From Bombus terrestris (Eukaryota > Arthropoda > Insecta > Hymenoptera > Apidae): 64,000 nucleotides of DNA. The DNA lies in the NCBI RefSeq assembly GCF_910591885.1, contig NC_063269.1, positions 6,944,001-7,008,000 of the forward strand, written 5' to 3'. Position numbers and translations under genes: made by a program. The notes under the pieces are model-generated. The model was not told the DNA's origin, did no database searches, and was given only the letters and a program-made list of their open reading frames with translations. Shown here in pieces: positions 36,747 to 49,345 of this stretch (the stretch's first letter is position 1; every line of letters begins with the position of its first letter).

Positions 36747-37471
36747 GACGAGTATACTCGTTAAACGCAGAGTATGTGTGGCTGCTATAATATACAATTA
36801 ATTCGTAATGGAATGACTGTTGTATTTTTTAATTTTATTACTGAAATTTATTGCAATTTAAACAGCACATTGTAGCTACTTTCTACGTATGACGAGTATA
36901 CTCGTCAAACGCAGAATATGTGTGGCTGCTATAATATACAATTAATTCGTAATGAAATGCCTGTTGTATTTTTTAATTTTATTACTGAAATTTATTGCAA
37001 TTTAAACAGCACATTGTAGCTACTTTTTACGCATGACGAGTATACTCGTTAAACGCAGAATATGTGTAGCTGCTACAATATAAAATTAACTCGTAATGAA
37101 ATGACTGTTGTATTTTTTAATTTTATTACTGAAATTTATTGCAATTTAAACAGCACATTTTACGCATGACGAGTATACTCGTTAAACGTAGAGTATGTGT
37201 GGCTGCTATAATATATAATTAATTCGTAATGAAATGACTGTTGTATTTTTTAATTTTATTACTGAAATTTATAGCAATTTAAACAGCACATTGTAGCTAC
37301 TTTCTACGTATGACGAGTATACTCGTCAAACGCAGAATATGTGTGGCTGCTATAATATATAATTAATTCGTAATAAAATGCCTGTTGTATTTTTTAATTT
37401 TATTACTGAAATTTATTGCAATTTAAACAGCACATTGTAGCTACTTTCTACGCATGACGAGTATACTCGTC
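36747..37471. repeat. 144-bp satellite array with conserved palindrome
   Basis: Five complete units and the start of a sixth. The palindrome ACGAGTATACTCGT begins each unit, with unit starts (GACGAG) at 36747, 36891, 37035, 37168, 37312 and 37456. Spacings are 144, 144, 133, 144 and 144; the fourth interval lost 11 bases (GTAGCTACTTT). In several copies the palindrome is 16 bases or longer, and in the last it is 20 bases. The unit body contains TGTTGTATTTTTTAATTTTA and GCAATTTAAACAGCACATT. No coding capacity. Copies are nearly identical, so the array is young or homogenised. Confidence 0.95.
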
Positions 37472-37479
37472 ATAACAGG

Positions 37480-40400
37480 AAATATTGCCATTTCTTCATC
37501 ACGAGTATAATACTAACTGGTTAAATCTTGCTACGAGGTAATCGAGATTCTTTCGAATTTTTTTCCGAATCGACTCACTGTCAATTTTACGAATTTTTAT
37601 TTGCTTCGATGAAATTGAGGTATTTTGTCATTTCTTCTTGGACCTGAGTTTGTGGCCACATTCGTAGCTCGTGGCTTCGAACGTATCTATGCATCTCTAT
37701 TTTCTATACCTTGACTTATTCACGTATTTCACGCTTCCTATCGATGTTATTTCCAGATGAAAGTGAAAAATCACGATATTTCGAAACAAACGACTTCTCG
37801 CGTGACAAGAAAGCGTTTCTTCATCGAACATAGCGAATTAACGAAACAAGTCTGGCTGTAAAGAATCCGAATTTTCCCTCTGAATTGTCCCAGGTAACTA
37901 GAATTTCTTTAAGCACACGGATAAATGAATAATGACATTGAAACGAAGCATCGATAGCTCGTATATCATCGCTGTCCCAACCATCCGTTTCTAATAGAAC
38001 TTTTTCAATGGCGATCGTTTAACTTTACGATTACATCGTACTTCCACGATGAACATAATTTCTCATTTCAAAAAGCTACCCCACGTAAACGTTACATTCT
38101 CGCGATATCGATTCGATCCGAGAAAAATTCATTCGCGGACACGTTCCATGACTCTCGAAACGCCAATGGCGAACGATTGCGAGAACGACACGAATACTCG
38201 AAGGCTCGCCATTCCGTTATTGCCGTGTATCGCGTCGTGAAATGCGAACTCGCGTCCACTTGTAAAGTTCACCGGAGTCTCTGGATCATAGCTTGGACTT
38301 GGAACAAGCCCCGGGCCCCGGTGCTTTGTGGAAATGATCCTCTGCTATCTGCTGACCACCGCTCGCATGCACGAAACATTACGGTAGGCACGATCGAATC
38401 TACGCTTCGGGCATCGTATAAACTTCTGTGTATAGCAGAGAGCACAATGCAAGCAGCGGCAGTTTTCATCATTTCCGTGAACGTGAAACGGTGGTTCAGC
38501 TACGTTTTCGTGGCGTGTTGTCCCTGCTGTGCGCGGCTATCAGTTGTTGGCTCGCTGTTTAGCGTTTTGGCCTGCTTGTCTCTTACTGGCACAGGCGTGT
38601 ACAATGTGTTAAAAAATAACGATCCAGGTCTCGTTTGTTTGCTGCGTTCTTTACCATGGCTAAAAGTTTATAACACGGGTAGACGCATTTGCTATTTTTG
38701 GAACGATAGTATACGAACAGATACGATGTTACGCAGAAGATATAGCGAAGGTTTGATGCAGAGTAACGACAACAGAAACTTCAATAAGCGATACACAACA
38801 CGGACGTGTTCACATTGATTTTTGCTCTTTTGTGAGATACAGAAATAGAAATATAGAGATTTGTTTCGCCCTCTAAGTATTGCATTGTATTTATTTATTT
38901 ACTTAAATGAAAAATAATAGTAAAACCCTTGGTATATCAGGTAATAAAACAGGGAAGAGTTGCAATTAACATATACATATATATACACATGCTAGTGGAT
39001 ATATTTATATACATTAACTATATATATTATAACTATATATTATATATAAATTATTATTATATTTATTTACTTTTATATTTTTTGTTTATTATATTTATTA
39101 TATATCGTTATTATTATTTATTATATATATGTATATATTAATGTTTAATAACTATGTATTATATATATATATATAGGTCAAAGATATAAATATAAATGAA
39201 AAATAAATTAAAGTATAAATTCCAACGAGTGTTTTAAGGAGACTTAGATTTGCCCAGAGATATCTATTGCGTAGTAAATATTTTATTGTAAATAATTTAT
39301 ATATTTGCCCATATCATGTGCAGTATTACGTAAATTCGTGCACCTTCAAATTCCCTATAAACACGCAGAAATCCACAGTTTGCTAATGTGCATTAATTTA
39401 ATTTCTTATATCTTAGCGGATTTCACGCATCATTGCCAATAAAGTACAAATCGATCAAAATATCTAGATGCTTATAAGCAGTGTTTACGACATTTTCGTG
39501 CTTCGATGGAAGCATGATTGACGTTTGATTTGCATACAGGACGACGTACAGAGATTATTAAGCGGCTCGGTTATCGCACCGCGACCTAAACACCTCTGCC
39601 CACGTTTAATTGCCGCGTAAGCCTGACTAAAGACGTTTTAAAGAGAGGCTACGTCCGAGATACGCGGATTGATTTACGCTGAAACCGATCTTTGCCTCTG
39701 CTAACCGTACGCGTCCGATCTATCTACTGGCGAACGGCGATTAACCTTAGCATAATTCTGCCTGATTAGCGGATCTGGGAAACGTGCAGCCGCTAACGAG
39801 TTCCGGGTGCATTTATGCAGCTCGACCAGGATAAGAAACGTTCTCTTTTTTTCCTAGGTAAATGAGCCACCGGTTTCATCTCGAAAATTCATTAACGATA
39901 GAGTAAAGGATCAAAGACGAACAGATGAAGTTCGAGGATGGATAAAATCATCAGTTTTCCGATAACAGAATAAAATTACATATGCGAGAGGGTAATCGGT
40001 GTAGAATATAGCCGAGTGAAAATCTGATGTTTCAGTTATGAACCTTTAATAAACGACTTCGCGAGGCCATAATTCCAAGCACTACGTAGTACTGTGTATA
40101 CTTCCACATAGTGTATATACACGTTAGGGTCTTCAGTTTTACGTACATTCTCGTCCATAGACCATTGGAACACCTGTTGCTTTCCTATGAAACGCGATAA
40201 TTGACCCAGATTAGCGGTAAAAGGTTTGTTCGATCGGACTTTTGTACTCGTTAAGACAACGATCAAGAATAGACGATAAAAATTGACGAAGTATCGTTTG
40301 TTAGAGTTATAGAAAAATTAGTTAAAAAAAAAAATGAGTTTACGATTATAAGTTAATCATACGATATTGTCTTGTACGTCCCGTTGACAAAATTTGAAGC

Positions 40401-43329
40401 TGTAAGTCAGCCCAAAATCCGAGCTTGATTCGTAGAATTATTTACATACTTCACGGTATTCGTGTGTACGGTAGTAACACGAGATGGGAATCGTTTCAAC
40501 GCGAGAAAGAAGAAAGTTGCGTATCGTCGTAGTCGCAGAAAGCTAATTAACATCTCAGGCAAGTGGCGGCTCGAATGGAATGAGCTAAAGCAAGCCAGAG
40601 GCTCGTGTCTCGTGTATGGCGCGCCATATCTTACGATATCTGTCCCCGTATCTCGACGCGGTTGTGAGATACGGTGTCCTGGCCGCTGTTTCGACTAATC
40701 GTAAATAAGGATTCGATTTCGCACTTTCTTGCCATGGATAAGTTGCGACAACACGAAACAATAAATTCCTTTTCTTTTGCGTGGGTTCCAGGCTATGGTG
40801 GAAAGCCATCGGGGAGAACGTTCAGGGGCTGCGAACACTTTTATCCATCATCGAGGAATAATTCGTGAAATTATTTATCGAGGCAATTGCGAGCCTAAAA
40901 TAATTTATCAAAAATAAATTATTATAAATAAATGTAGTATCGTGGACAAAAGGCCTAAGATATCGGCCGAACCGTAAACAAAGTCGCGAGAGCCGCGACA
41001 TCGTCCTTTTGGTCCTTTCAAGTGGATAGTTTCGTGGAAAGGACCTGCGTGACCCTGGCCACGGGCGTTTCGGGACACGTGTTTGATAGGGAAAAGACAA
41101 AGAGACGCTAAAGACAGTGTTAGTTGAGAAGCCGGATAGAACGGATGCAAAAGGCGTGCAGTGTGAGTTAAGAAGCGAGAGCGAGCGAGTGTAGAAGCCG
41201 GAGAGTGTGAATCGGGAAGTCGAAAACCGAGTATGAGAATAAGACGTACGACAGCATTGTAATCATTTCGTTGCTTCGAATATTATTTATTAAATCAGAA
41301 CATCATTACTCGTCCTCTCCTCTAAAGACCCATTTAGATACTACATAAATCATACATTATAGTAGATATTAACCGGTTTGAAAAATGCCTTAGCACACTT
41401 AGAAAAATTAAACCGATAAAATCTATTTTTCTTTTTGCTCTCTTCTGTCGGTATTTCGAATCTTATACAGACGTAATCGCTTGTTAAATGGTTTCGTCGT
41501 TGTCTTACACAGGACGAAGTCTACGAACGTACATGTGACGCGAATACGAATTAAACCGAGAGTGCGATACCCGATCATTTGTACCGAGAAATTAAAAGAT
41601 TTCTTACAAAGCTGTAGTAAAATAAACGATTGCTACGAATAAGTAATTACAGAAGTATTTACTCGTACGACTATCCACGCGAAGAGGCACTAGCTGCTAT
41701 TAGTAAGACGTCCAATGATCTAACAACTCTATTACGCCACGTACTTTCTTAATGTATCTTCATAAATAATTTTCCATTACGCCAAAAAGGATCTGAATAG
41801 TCGATAAATCGCTCTTATTCAAAGACCCTTATTTTTCTGATTTATCTTAAAGAAATTTTAATAATACTCCGCTAAGGAAGCTAACAAAAATAGTCAACGA
41901 ATAATAATTGAATAAATTTCCTAACCGCTAATACGATATAAAATATAACATACATCGAACCTACTACTAGGTCTACTGCATAGAACCGTCCAAAACATTT
42001 TTCGACTATTCGTAGTGATTTGTCGAAAGGTCCGGACAATGGCAAAAGTGTAGCGGAAAAAGCCACACAAATGGCACAGTGACTACATTGATCTCGTGCT
42101 TGCGATGGGTGGATCGATCGATCATTCGAGTAACGGGATCTCTGAAGACGAGTGGCCGTGGATTACGCAACTATCGCGATCCACGGTTAGATCGGCGATC
42201 GATGACGAGCAAAGAGAAGCCTTAAGCGCATTTACATGAGCATTCGACCTCGCATCGCATGATTACGATTTATGGGACTTTTTAGGCTGCTTCATCTATC
42301 AAGCCGGTCTTCCACGTCTTCATCGAAGTTATTCGAAGGAATAAATATCTTGTAACTCTCGAGTATTAGGCATGGAAACGAACACTTTTCGATTTTTGTG
42401 CAAAGTAGACATTTTATTCTCGGAAGGAACTCGTTTCTATACGATATACGTTTTCGTATTTCAATCAAGTTTCGTCAATGCGATCGCGATGATCGCTTGT
42501 TCCCTGTAAATTGTTAATCGCTTCGTTTACGATCACTTCTCACGCGTTATTATTACGCAAATCCTTGCATGGACCAAAGAAAAAAAAAATGTCACGTTTA
42601 TCTCGTTGGTCGAATGGAAAGGAAATTCATTGAGAACTTTGCAAACCGCGTCCCTTCACCTCTTGCCAAGAATTTCAAGCACGAAACAGTAACTGGTGAA
42701 AAGTATGCAAGGCGAAACGGTGCTGCAGACGGGAATCGCGGTCGTAAATTAAAACTAAGCTAAACAGATTGTACGTCAGGAGCGCAGTACGGGCAAGGGT
42801 GGTTCGACTCTTGTAAATCTCAAGTAACATTCTCGACTCATGACCGTTGCCCGTGCTGGATAAGTGGCCCGTACTTAAGGGAGCTCCGAGATAAACATCC
42901 GCGGCTTAGTTGAAACAAGATCGGGCGTTATGCATCACTCTTGCTCGCGTTCCTCGACAGCCAAGCTACGGCGCTTCCTACCTCCAGCAACCTTTACGCT
43001 GCTCGTTCGTTCCTCTGTCGCTACCTGTTGCGCGTACTACGTGCGTTACGCGTTTTCTACCTCGGACGCTCCTCCTTGAGATAATAAAAAAGACGTTCCT
43101 CCGTTCGTGACTTCAACCCTTTGGCGATAGCCGCCGCGAGGTCAAATAAAAAATCAAATAAAAAGGTTGGGCAATTAAAAAAAAAAAAAAGAAAAAAATG
43201 CGAACGGAACGTTCGGATAAATTTTGGGATTTTTAGAAATCGGAGAAATTTTTCGGATTTTACAAATTTTTATCGCAGCGTCCATGCAAAATCATTTTCT
43301 CGCGAAATGGTAAGTAGAGTAGTACGCAC
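37480..43329. other. Non-coding DNA, expected laminin exons not found
   Basis: The next laminin exon should start with two bases completing a split glycine codon, followed by Cys-rich LE sequence, on the minus strand below 43330. I find none. A frame of 213 codons on + (38177-38818, first ATG at 38446) has a hydrophobic middle but no domain. An AT-only tract lies at about 38960-39180. An A-rich run follows near 43177-43198 next to the laminin exon. Confidence 0.5.
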
Positions 43330-43611
43330 CTTTGCAGCCTTCCGTGGACAATCCGTAATGGTCGATGTCGCAGTGGTCACACCGGAAGCCAAGGACGCCT
43401 TCCGTGCACCTGCATTCGCCGGTTACAGGATCGCAGATCTCGTCGAGGGCACCCACGTCGCAGTCGCATTCTCGGCAACCTGCAGTCACGTTCCCGTAAC
43501 CTTCGATACAAGAGGAGCAGTCACGACCCTCGAACAAAGGCTTGCAGGGACACTGACCGCTCTTCTCGTCGCATTCGATGGAACTGGTGCCCAGAGGATC
43601 GCAGTTACAGG
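43330..43611 (-). CDS. wb: Laminin alpha-1/2 type, exon with LE repeats (most 3' exon in window)
   Basis: 94 codons counting both partial ends, with acceptor GTTTGCAG and donor AAAG|GTGCGT. It encodes two laminin-type EGF-like (LE) repeats with the usual C-x-C spacing: P-C-N-C-D-P-L-G-T at the start and C-D-C-D-V-G-A-L-D-E-I-C-D-P-V-T-G in the second half. LE repeats form the rod of the short arm. The exon ends one base into a codon and its continuation is not in the window. The plus-strand 192-codon frame over it is an antisense shadow. Confidence 0.9.
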
Positions 43612-43923
43612 CTGCAAACGTGAGATTTTCGTGTTTAGATTCCTCGTGAGGAGCAGAGAATCCGAGTATGAGACGGCGATTCGTAGAGTAAAATTTTAAT
43701 CAACTAACGAAAGAAGATTTAATAAATGGACACGACCTCCTTTTTATATTATCGTTAATTATATACTTTCATCGAACGATATTGAACTGAACAGTGGGAA
43801 AATGATTTTGTTAAGGTAGTCATGAATTCTTAGTAAATAGCTCAATGAATATTTAACTTGCATTGGCACCGACTGATTTAACAATTTCATTTAATAACGT
43901 ATCGAATTGTTCATTTCTATTAA

Positions 43924-44536
43924 CCCTTTGAGTGCTGACTACTCGCGGCCTATGTCGTCCGTACGGACAGCGCTGACGATCGCTGTGGACGGAATACTTT
44001 TTCGTTAGACTGAACTCTGTTGATTGACTATTCAAAGCGCAAATCGTAATAAGTTATAGTAATTCTTTTGCACGAGATTAAACGATTCAAGAGCGTTATT
44101 TTTTACTTATTTTTAATTATTTATTATAAACATTGAAATTTACAGTTAACTAGAATTTGGGCAATAAACTAGAAAACAATAAACTAGAAAACTAAATTTA
44201 GTAAATATAACACAAGTTAATAATTTAGTTGTGTGTGAAAAATTCAGTGCATGAGAAAACTAAAAAAACCAGATGTAGAGTTTTCTTACAAGTGGTGACC
44301 ACCTCAACAATAACGAGGCACTATTGGCATTTGTTTACTGCCGCAAGGAATGCATTTATATTTATTTCACACAAACCTAATAGTATTACTTCTGCGTAGG
44401 TGTTCGGAAAAATTGAAAAACCCATACATGCGTCCTTAGCCCATGCCGGGCACTTACAGAAAGCGCATATATATGTCCTTAGTCCACACCGATAGCTTTC
44501 GCCGGACACCTATATGCGCCTACAGCACTCAAAGGG
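43924..44536. mobile_element. piggyBac-type MITE (613 bp) in a laminin intron
   Basis: Perfect 14-bp terminal inverted repeats, CCCTTTGAGTGCTG at the left and CAGCACTCAAAGGG at the right, are each flanked by the tetranucleotide TTAA (43920-43923 and 44537-44540). TTAA target duplication with CCC...GGG ends is diagnostic of the piggyBac superfamily. The interior is AT-rich with no convincing transposase, so the element is non-autonomous. It sits in the intron between the exons ending at 44727 and starting at 43611, on either strand without effect on the splice sites. Confidence 0.9.
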
Positions 44537-44726
44537 TTAATTACAATAACGCTAATTTAAACTTTGGTAATGATTCTCCTTAATAATATGTAGAGTGTAC
44601 AGGTTGCGAACTTATGTAAAACGTTAGGGAACATTTAGAGATCAAAGTAAGAACGTCGGATATTCACGAGATATCGCGTGCTAACGTTGATGAAATAACG
44701 TACCAGAAGTAACAGACGATACTCAC

Positions 44727-44914
44727 GCAAGCAGTTCTGTTCCAAAGGATTTCCGTAATGAGCTGGTTTACATTTGTCGCATTTCCAGCCTTCCGTGTTA
44801 CCGCGACACTCCAAGCAACGCCCTGTTTCCTGATCGCAGGGGCCGCCGCCGCAAAAACACGGCTCGCATGTGCCACCGGGTATCAGAGGATTTCCGAAGA
44901 ATCCTATGTCACAG
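44727..44914 (-). CDS. wb: Laminin alpha-1/2 type, LE-repeat exon
   Basis: 188 bases, acceptor TTTCGATAG, donor TTGC|GTGAGT. It completes a split Ser codon from the previous exon and reads S-C-D-I-G-F-F-G-N-P, then C-E-P-C-F-C-G-G-G-P-C-D and C-D-K-C-K-P-A-H-Y-G-N-P. This is the end of one LE repeat plus most of the next. Ends in phase 1, matching the exon at 43611. Confidence 0.92.
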
Positions 44915-45522
44915 CTATCGAAACAAAGCGAAATTTCAATTTAGTTATCGTTATTGTTTTACGTAGATTAATATCGACGGAATTTTGTCAAATTTTTAGA
45001 AAAAAGAAATGTCGTAGATTTTTAAGGGTCGCGCTATTTAACGTAGTAAATAGGAAAACTTTATTAAAAGTTTTAATTAATTTTTTAAGAATGAAATGTG
45101 TTACAGTATGTTGTTATAATTTCAACAATTTTAAACAATTTTAAATTTCAATTTAAATTTCATTTAAACAATTTCAACAATTTTAATGATAAATCAGGTA
45201 AAGCTGAGTTATTTAAATCAGATGGGAACATATTTTGGACAAGCTAAGCAATTTGCTTGTAATTCGCCAAATTCGCTTATGAACAATATTTTTGAGTGAT
45301 TTGTATTTCAAATGAAAAGAAATTAGGTACATTACAGTATATGATATAGTGTGCAGTATAATATAGAGTATAGTATGTAGTATGATGTATAGTATGGTGC
45401 ATAGGAAGTTTGATTATTTTGTGTAATGTTCAAAATTGAATTTTGAAAAATTAAACAGGCTAATTAACTTTGCTTTACTCGATTTTATATCGCTCTCCTG
45501 TTACATAGTTATGAGCACTTAC

Positions 45523-45749
45523 CTCTCACAGTGATCGCCAGTATAGCCCTTTGGACATTGCGTGCATACATATCCACTGTCGATATCAGTAGGGTCATCC
45601 AGCTGACAATTTGGACTAAAATTGTTGGTCTCGATTAAGAGTGGACAGGCACACCTTTTGCAATCATCCGATGTGCCTTTTAGAGCGATGCCGTAAAAAC
45701 CAGGTGCACAACGATCGCATTTAGGACCCACTGTGTTATGTTCACAGGT
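45523..45749 (-). CDS. wb: Laminin alpha-1/2 type, LE-repeat exon
   Basis: 227 bases, acceptor CCGATAG, donor GAGAG|GTAAGT. It reads T-C-E-H-N-T-V-G-P-K-C-D-R-C and then a typical inter-L4 LE repeat ending C-P-K-G-Y-T-G-D-H-C-E. The frame runs on from the exon ending at 46555. A degenerate TAGTATR repeat lies in the following intron (about 45338-45405). Confidence 0.93.
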
Positions 45750-46554
45750 CTATCGGACAAAATTAAAGAAGTTTTAAGTATCTAAGTACCTAGGTGATTT
45801 CTAGAGAAAAAAGAAACATTACATTTACTTGTAAAATCAAAAAAATTGTTTCTGTCTATTGTTAGTTACGTTGTGATATTCTTAAGTTGTTGATTAAGTG
45901 ATATTCTCTTAAATGAAAGAGTAAAGGAAAGGAAAATTGAAATCGAATGTAACAAATTTAAATTATTTTGATAGAACATTCGAAATATATATATATATAT
46001 ATTAAAATTTAATCAATGCTTTAGATATTAACTGTTGATAAAGTTGATGTCTTCCCTCTTGAGATAAATCTTTCGTAAATTTACCACGCACTTTCTTCAT
46101 TACCATTAGGTGGTTACAGTATTGAGGAAGGTAAGGTAGGAATCCATGCAAATGAATTTTGGTTTATGTCTATGCTATGAATATCACATACATACAGATA
46201 CTAGGCTAGAAATATAGTAATTTTACTTTTTTTTTTTTGAATATTAATGAATAATTGAATATATCCACGAGTCAAAATATATCTACATTCTCTTTCTAAT
46301 GTTAACATATTGTTGACTGGACACGAATAAACTCGTGTACTCATACTTATTATAAAAACAAGTTATCCCTCTCATAAACGCTATATTCTATACTAGCTTT
46401 TTATTAAATTGTTTAAACAAAATTTACTTTCAAGCTATACTCTTTGCGTTGGTTTTTCCTATAATTTCTAACTCGAAAATTATACATTATATATCGCGAA
46501 ATATGGTTTACTAAATACAATTGAAAATTACAAAGTAGATACAAAAATACTCAC

Positions 46555-46789
46555 TGTGCATTCCCCAAGGACAAGGTCGCAAGTACTCGCGTGCCCATTA
46601 CAGTCGCATTTCACGCATACGTGATGATTCTGATGATCGGACCCATTTTGGATCAATTTTACGTAGCCCCATGCACAATTTTCGCACGATAGGCCCGTGT
46701 ATCCCTCGGGGCATTCGCACTTCTCCACCAAATTATTATTCTCGCCACTGGATGAAACATCTCCGACTGACACAATCGCCGATTGTAGA
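46555..46789 (-). CDS. wb: Laminin alpha-1/2 type, end of L4 domain and start of next LE
   Basis: 235 bases, acceptor TTGCGTTTCAG, donor TGCACA|GTGAGT. The first residues finish the L4 (laminin IV) domain. Then V-E-K-C-E-C-P-E-G-Y-T-G-L-S-C resumes the LE repeat that the L4 domain interrupts, which is the classical arrangement in laminin alpha chains. It ends with the start of the next LE (C-D-C-N-G-H-A-S-T-C-D). Confidence 0.93.
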
Positions 46790-47260
46790 CTGAAACGCAA
46801 GGAAAATGCTTAATTTAAACCTGTCGTAATTGTCGAATTTGAGATATTTCTCTTTTCCCGCGATAACAGTGTCCGTGTATAACGTGAATGGCGCGAACTT
46901 TAAATTACGTATAAGTCGAGACAACCAAAATGTAAGTTTATCGTAGAAGTTCTACAGCTAGTTTTTTGAATCGCTAAAATAACTTAATTATATAAATTGC
47001 TATATAAAATATTTCAATACATCAAGAGTAAATAATACGTTACATCCAATCAACTATTTCTAACCTCAAACAAGGTTTGCTTGTTTGAACAATAAGATGC
47101 TATACTACTTTTTCCAATAAAATTAAAGATGTGTACTATGTTAAAGCTGTCGCTTAATAAAATATCGTAAAAATTATAAAACTAAATAAAAAGAAGAAAA
47201 AAAAAGAATGTAGGTAATAAGTAATTTTATTGTTATCCTTTTCCTTATCGATTTACGTAC

Positions 47261-47508
47261 CTTCCTTCGATCTGTTCGGAATGATACTGCGCCCTTATCA
47301 TCAGATACTTCAAATCCGCGAGGACCTTCATCATTTGTATTCTAGTAACAGCGTCTCCACGAAATTCGGTTCTTCTCAGCCTGGTAGGAATATCTTGAAT
47401 CTCACCGCGTACATGATACCAGCCGTCTTCGCGTAGAGGCACGGTGATCTCTGCTTCCTGGCCATTATATTGTTCCTCGCCGTAAGCTATTCGCATGCCA
47501 TTATTACC
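47261..47508 (-). CDS. wb: Laminin alpha-1/2 type, second half of L4 domain
   Basis: 248 bases, acceptor CCTCGTAG, donor GGAAG|GTACGT. Recognisable L4 features are the stretch E-D-G-W-Y-H-V-R (common in L4 domains as W-x-H or W-Y-H-V) and the following helix R-x-Q-M-M-K-V-L-A-D-L-K-Y-L-M-I-R-A. Together with the exon above it forms the globular domain inserted into the LE rod. Confidence 0.93.
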
Positions 47509-48180
47509 CTACGAGGAAACAAGACGAGGAGATTAATTCAAAAAAAAAAGCTAATCATCGTAATCTACCTTTTGGGGGCAAACAAACAACTTAAAACGGA
47601 TGTGAGAGGAAGAGATGCACAGGGTGGTCTGTTAGGCACTCGTATTTCGAAGGGTCTGCAATATTTTGTAACCAAGGAGACGCGGTATTTAATGTCGAAT
47701 GGTAATTTAGAATTTCGAAAATACTTGGTAACAAGAAAAAAAAAAGAAAAAGAAATAACAAGACAAATTCGATACGTTGTTACGCTGTATCGTAGAATAT
47801 CAAAGAATGTTTCTTTTTTAATTTATTTACATATTTAGGATCGCATCCTCTTCCAAGGATCATTAGCCTTATGAATATTGTATTTACATAAATAAATATT
47901 TCATCATAACAAAAGTAATTCCTTATTTTACATATAAATATACCCAATTATTATAAATATATTCATATATAAATATATCCATTACAACGAGTAAATTTAG
48001 AATCATGTAAACCTTAAGAGTTCTCCTATTACATGATAAAAAAATTGATGAAATTATTTTTACCAGGCGATTTCAATATATTACCATTTCCTATTTGATC
48101 ATAGTATTATTTGTTCCCTGAAACAAATTTCAGTGAACACTGTCACGCTATTACTCATACGTGAAGGATGGTATACTTAC

Positions 48181-48441
48181 GACTAGAACAACGTTAGGCC
48201 CTGTAGTCGGTCTTCCACTGGTGTCACCGCGCATAACGACCCAGCTGACAGAGTAAGTAAGATTGCTGCCGTAAGACGATAGTCGATTACCGCAATAAAT
48301 CCGCGGAGCTAACCAGAAAGGACTATCGTATTCGACGTCGAACGCTGCGATCGTCAGCCACCCATTATCCGTGTCCAAAATAGGAACAATGGCACGAGTT
48401 GCATTTACATCGGTCACTAGCCAATTCTCCAGAGAGGATAT
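48181..48441 (-). CDS. wb: Laminin alpha-1/2 type, first half of L4 domain
   Basis: 261 bases, 87 codons, acceptor TAATTTCAG, donor CTAGTC|GTAAGT. It contains the hallmark L4 segment F-W-L-A-P-x-x-Y-C-G-N-x-L-x-S-Y-G, followed by L-T-Y-S-V-S-W. Phase 0 on both sides. Confidence 0.95.
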
Positions 48442-49345
48442 CTGAAATTAATCGACGAGAATGGACGATCTTTGCCGAGGAATGTTTTCCTACATATAAA
48501 TAATCATCGGATTAATCGATCAAATGCTCTTCAATCTCGTTGAAACAATTAACGTTCGAGAGACTTGAGGATTTCAGGTATTTGAGAATTCGAAAAACTT
48601 AGGGCTAATCGTTGAGACGCTTGGAAAATATCTAAATAACACGTAACAATGCGATCTTAAATGAAAATTGTTACACAGAACGTAGAATTTGAAATGTGAA
48701 TCGAATAAATAACATAAATTTGAATGACAGAAATGATAGGCTTTAGAATATCGCTATTAGAAAATAATTACGTGAAATAATTGAAAAATTAAGTAATCAG
48801 TAGTTGCTTTAAGTTAAGTCGAGCAGTTAGGTGCGAAGTATAATTCACAGCTGTTGCTTTATGAAACTGCGCTCGATTTAATTTTCCTCTTTCCCGTTAA
48901 AACGATAACAACGTGCTATTAAGTTTCTGCTCGTTTCGCTGGATACACGCGACGCAGAGGAGTTGTCGCGCGACAAAGTAATTGCGGACTTGTCGTTGGC
49001 TCGTGAGTAGATAAATGTAGTTATTGTCCATTTATCCGGTTCATCGTGAAATCCGAGCGCGTCGCATCTCTGTTAAATCTCGAGTGTTCGAACGAGGGAG
49101 TCGACTCGAGATCCCACAATTTTAATTACTCTCGCCTTCTAGCGTAATTAAATGTATATTTCATTACTACACGTTGCACTTAATTCTTGTCTCTATTCAG
49201 AAGCATATTCGTTCTTCTATCTCTTAACTCTTGGCAAATATAACTTTCTATTTCTTCGAGTATCAAGAACGTGAATTAGTTTCGAGGGAAATTTCAATTT
49301 TTTCACTAAACGTGCATTTGTCCCAGGAAAATCAAAGGCGTTACA

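Noticed and set aside
42786..42875. AGTACGGGC pairing with GCCCGTACT, with an alternative TTGCCCGT partner
   Set aside because: Similar chance level, loop of more than 60 bases and no flanking support.
43121..43699. 192-codon plus-strand frame
   Set aside because: It is the antisense of the laminin exon 43330-43611, whose Cys codons and splice sites explain the region.
44321..44509. Cys-containing frame Y-I-C-A-F-C-K-C-P inside the piggyBac MITE, reminiscent of the transposase Cys-rich end
   Set aside because: Spacing of the cysteines does not fit the C5HC2 pattern and there is no adjoining DDE region. The element is better called non-autonomous.
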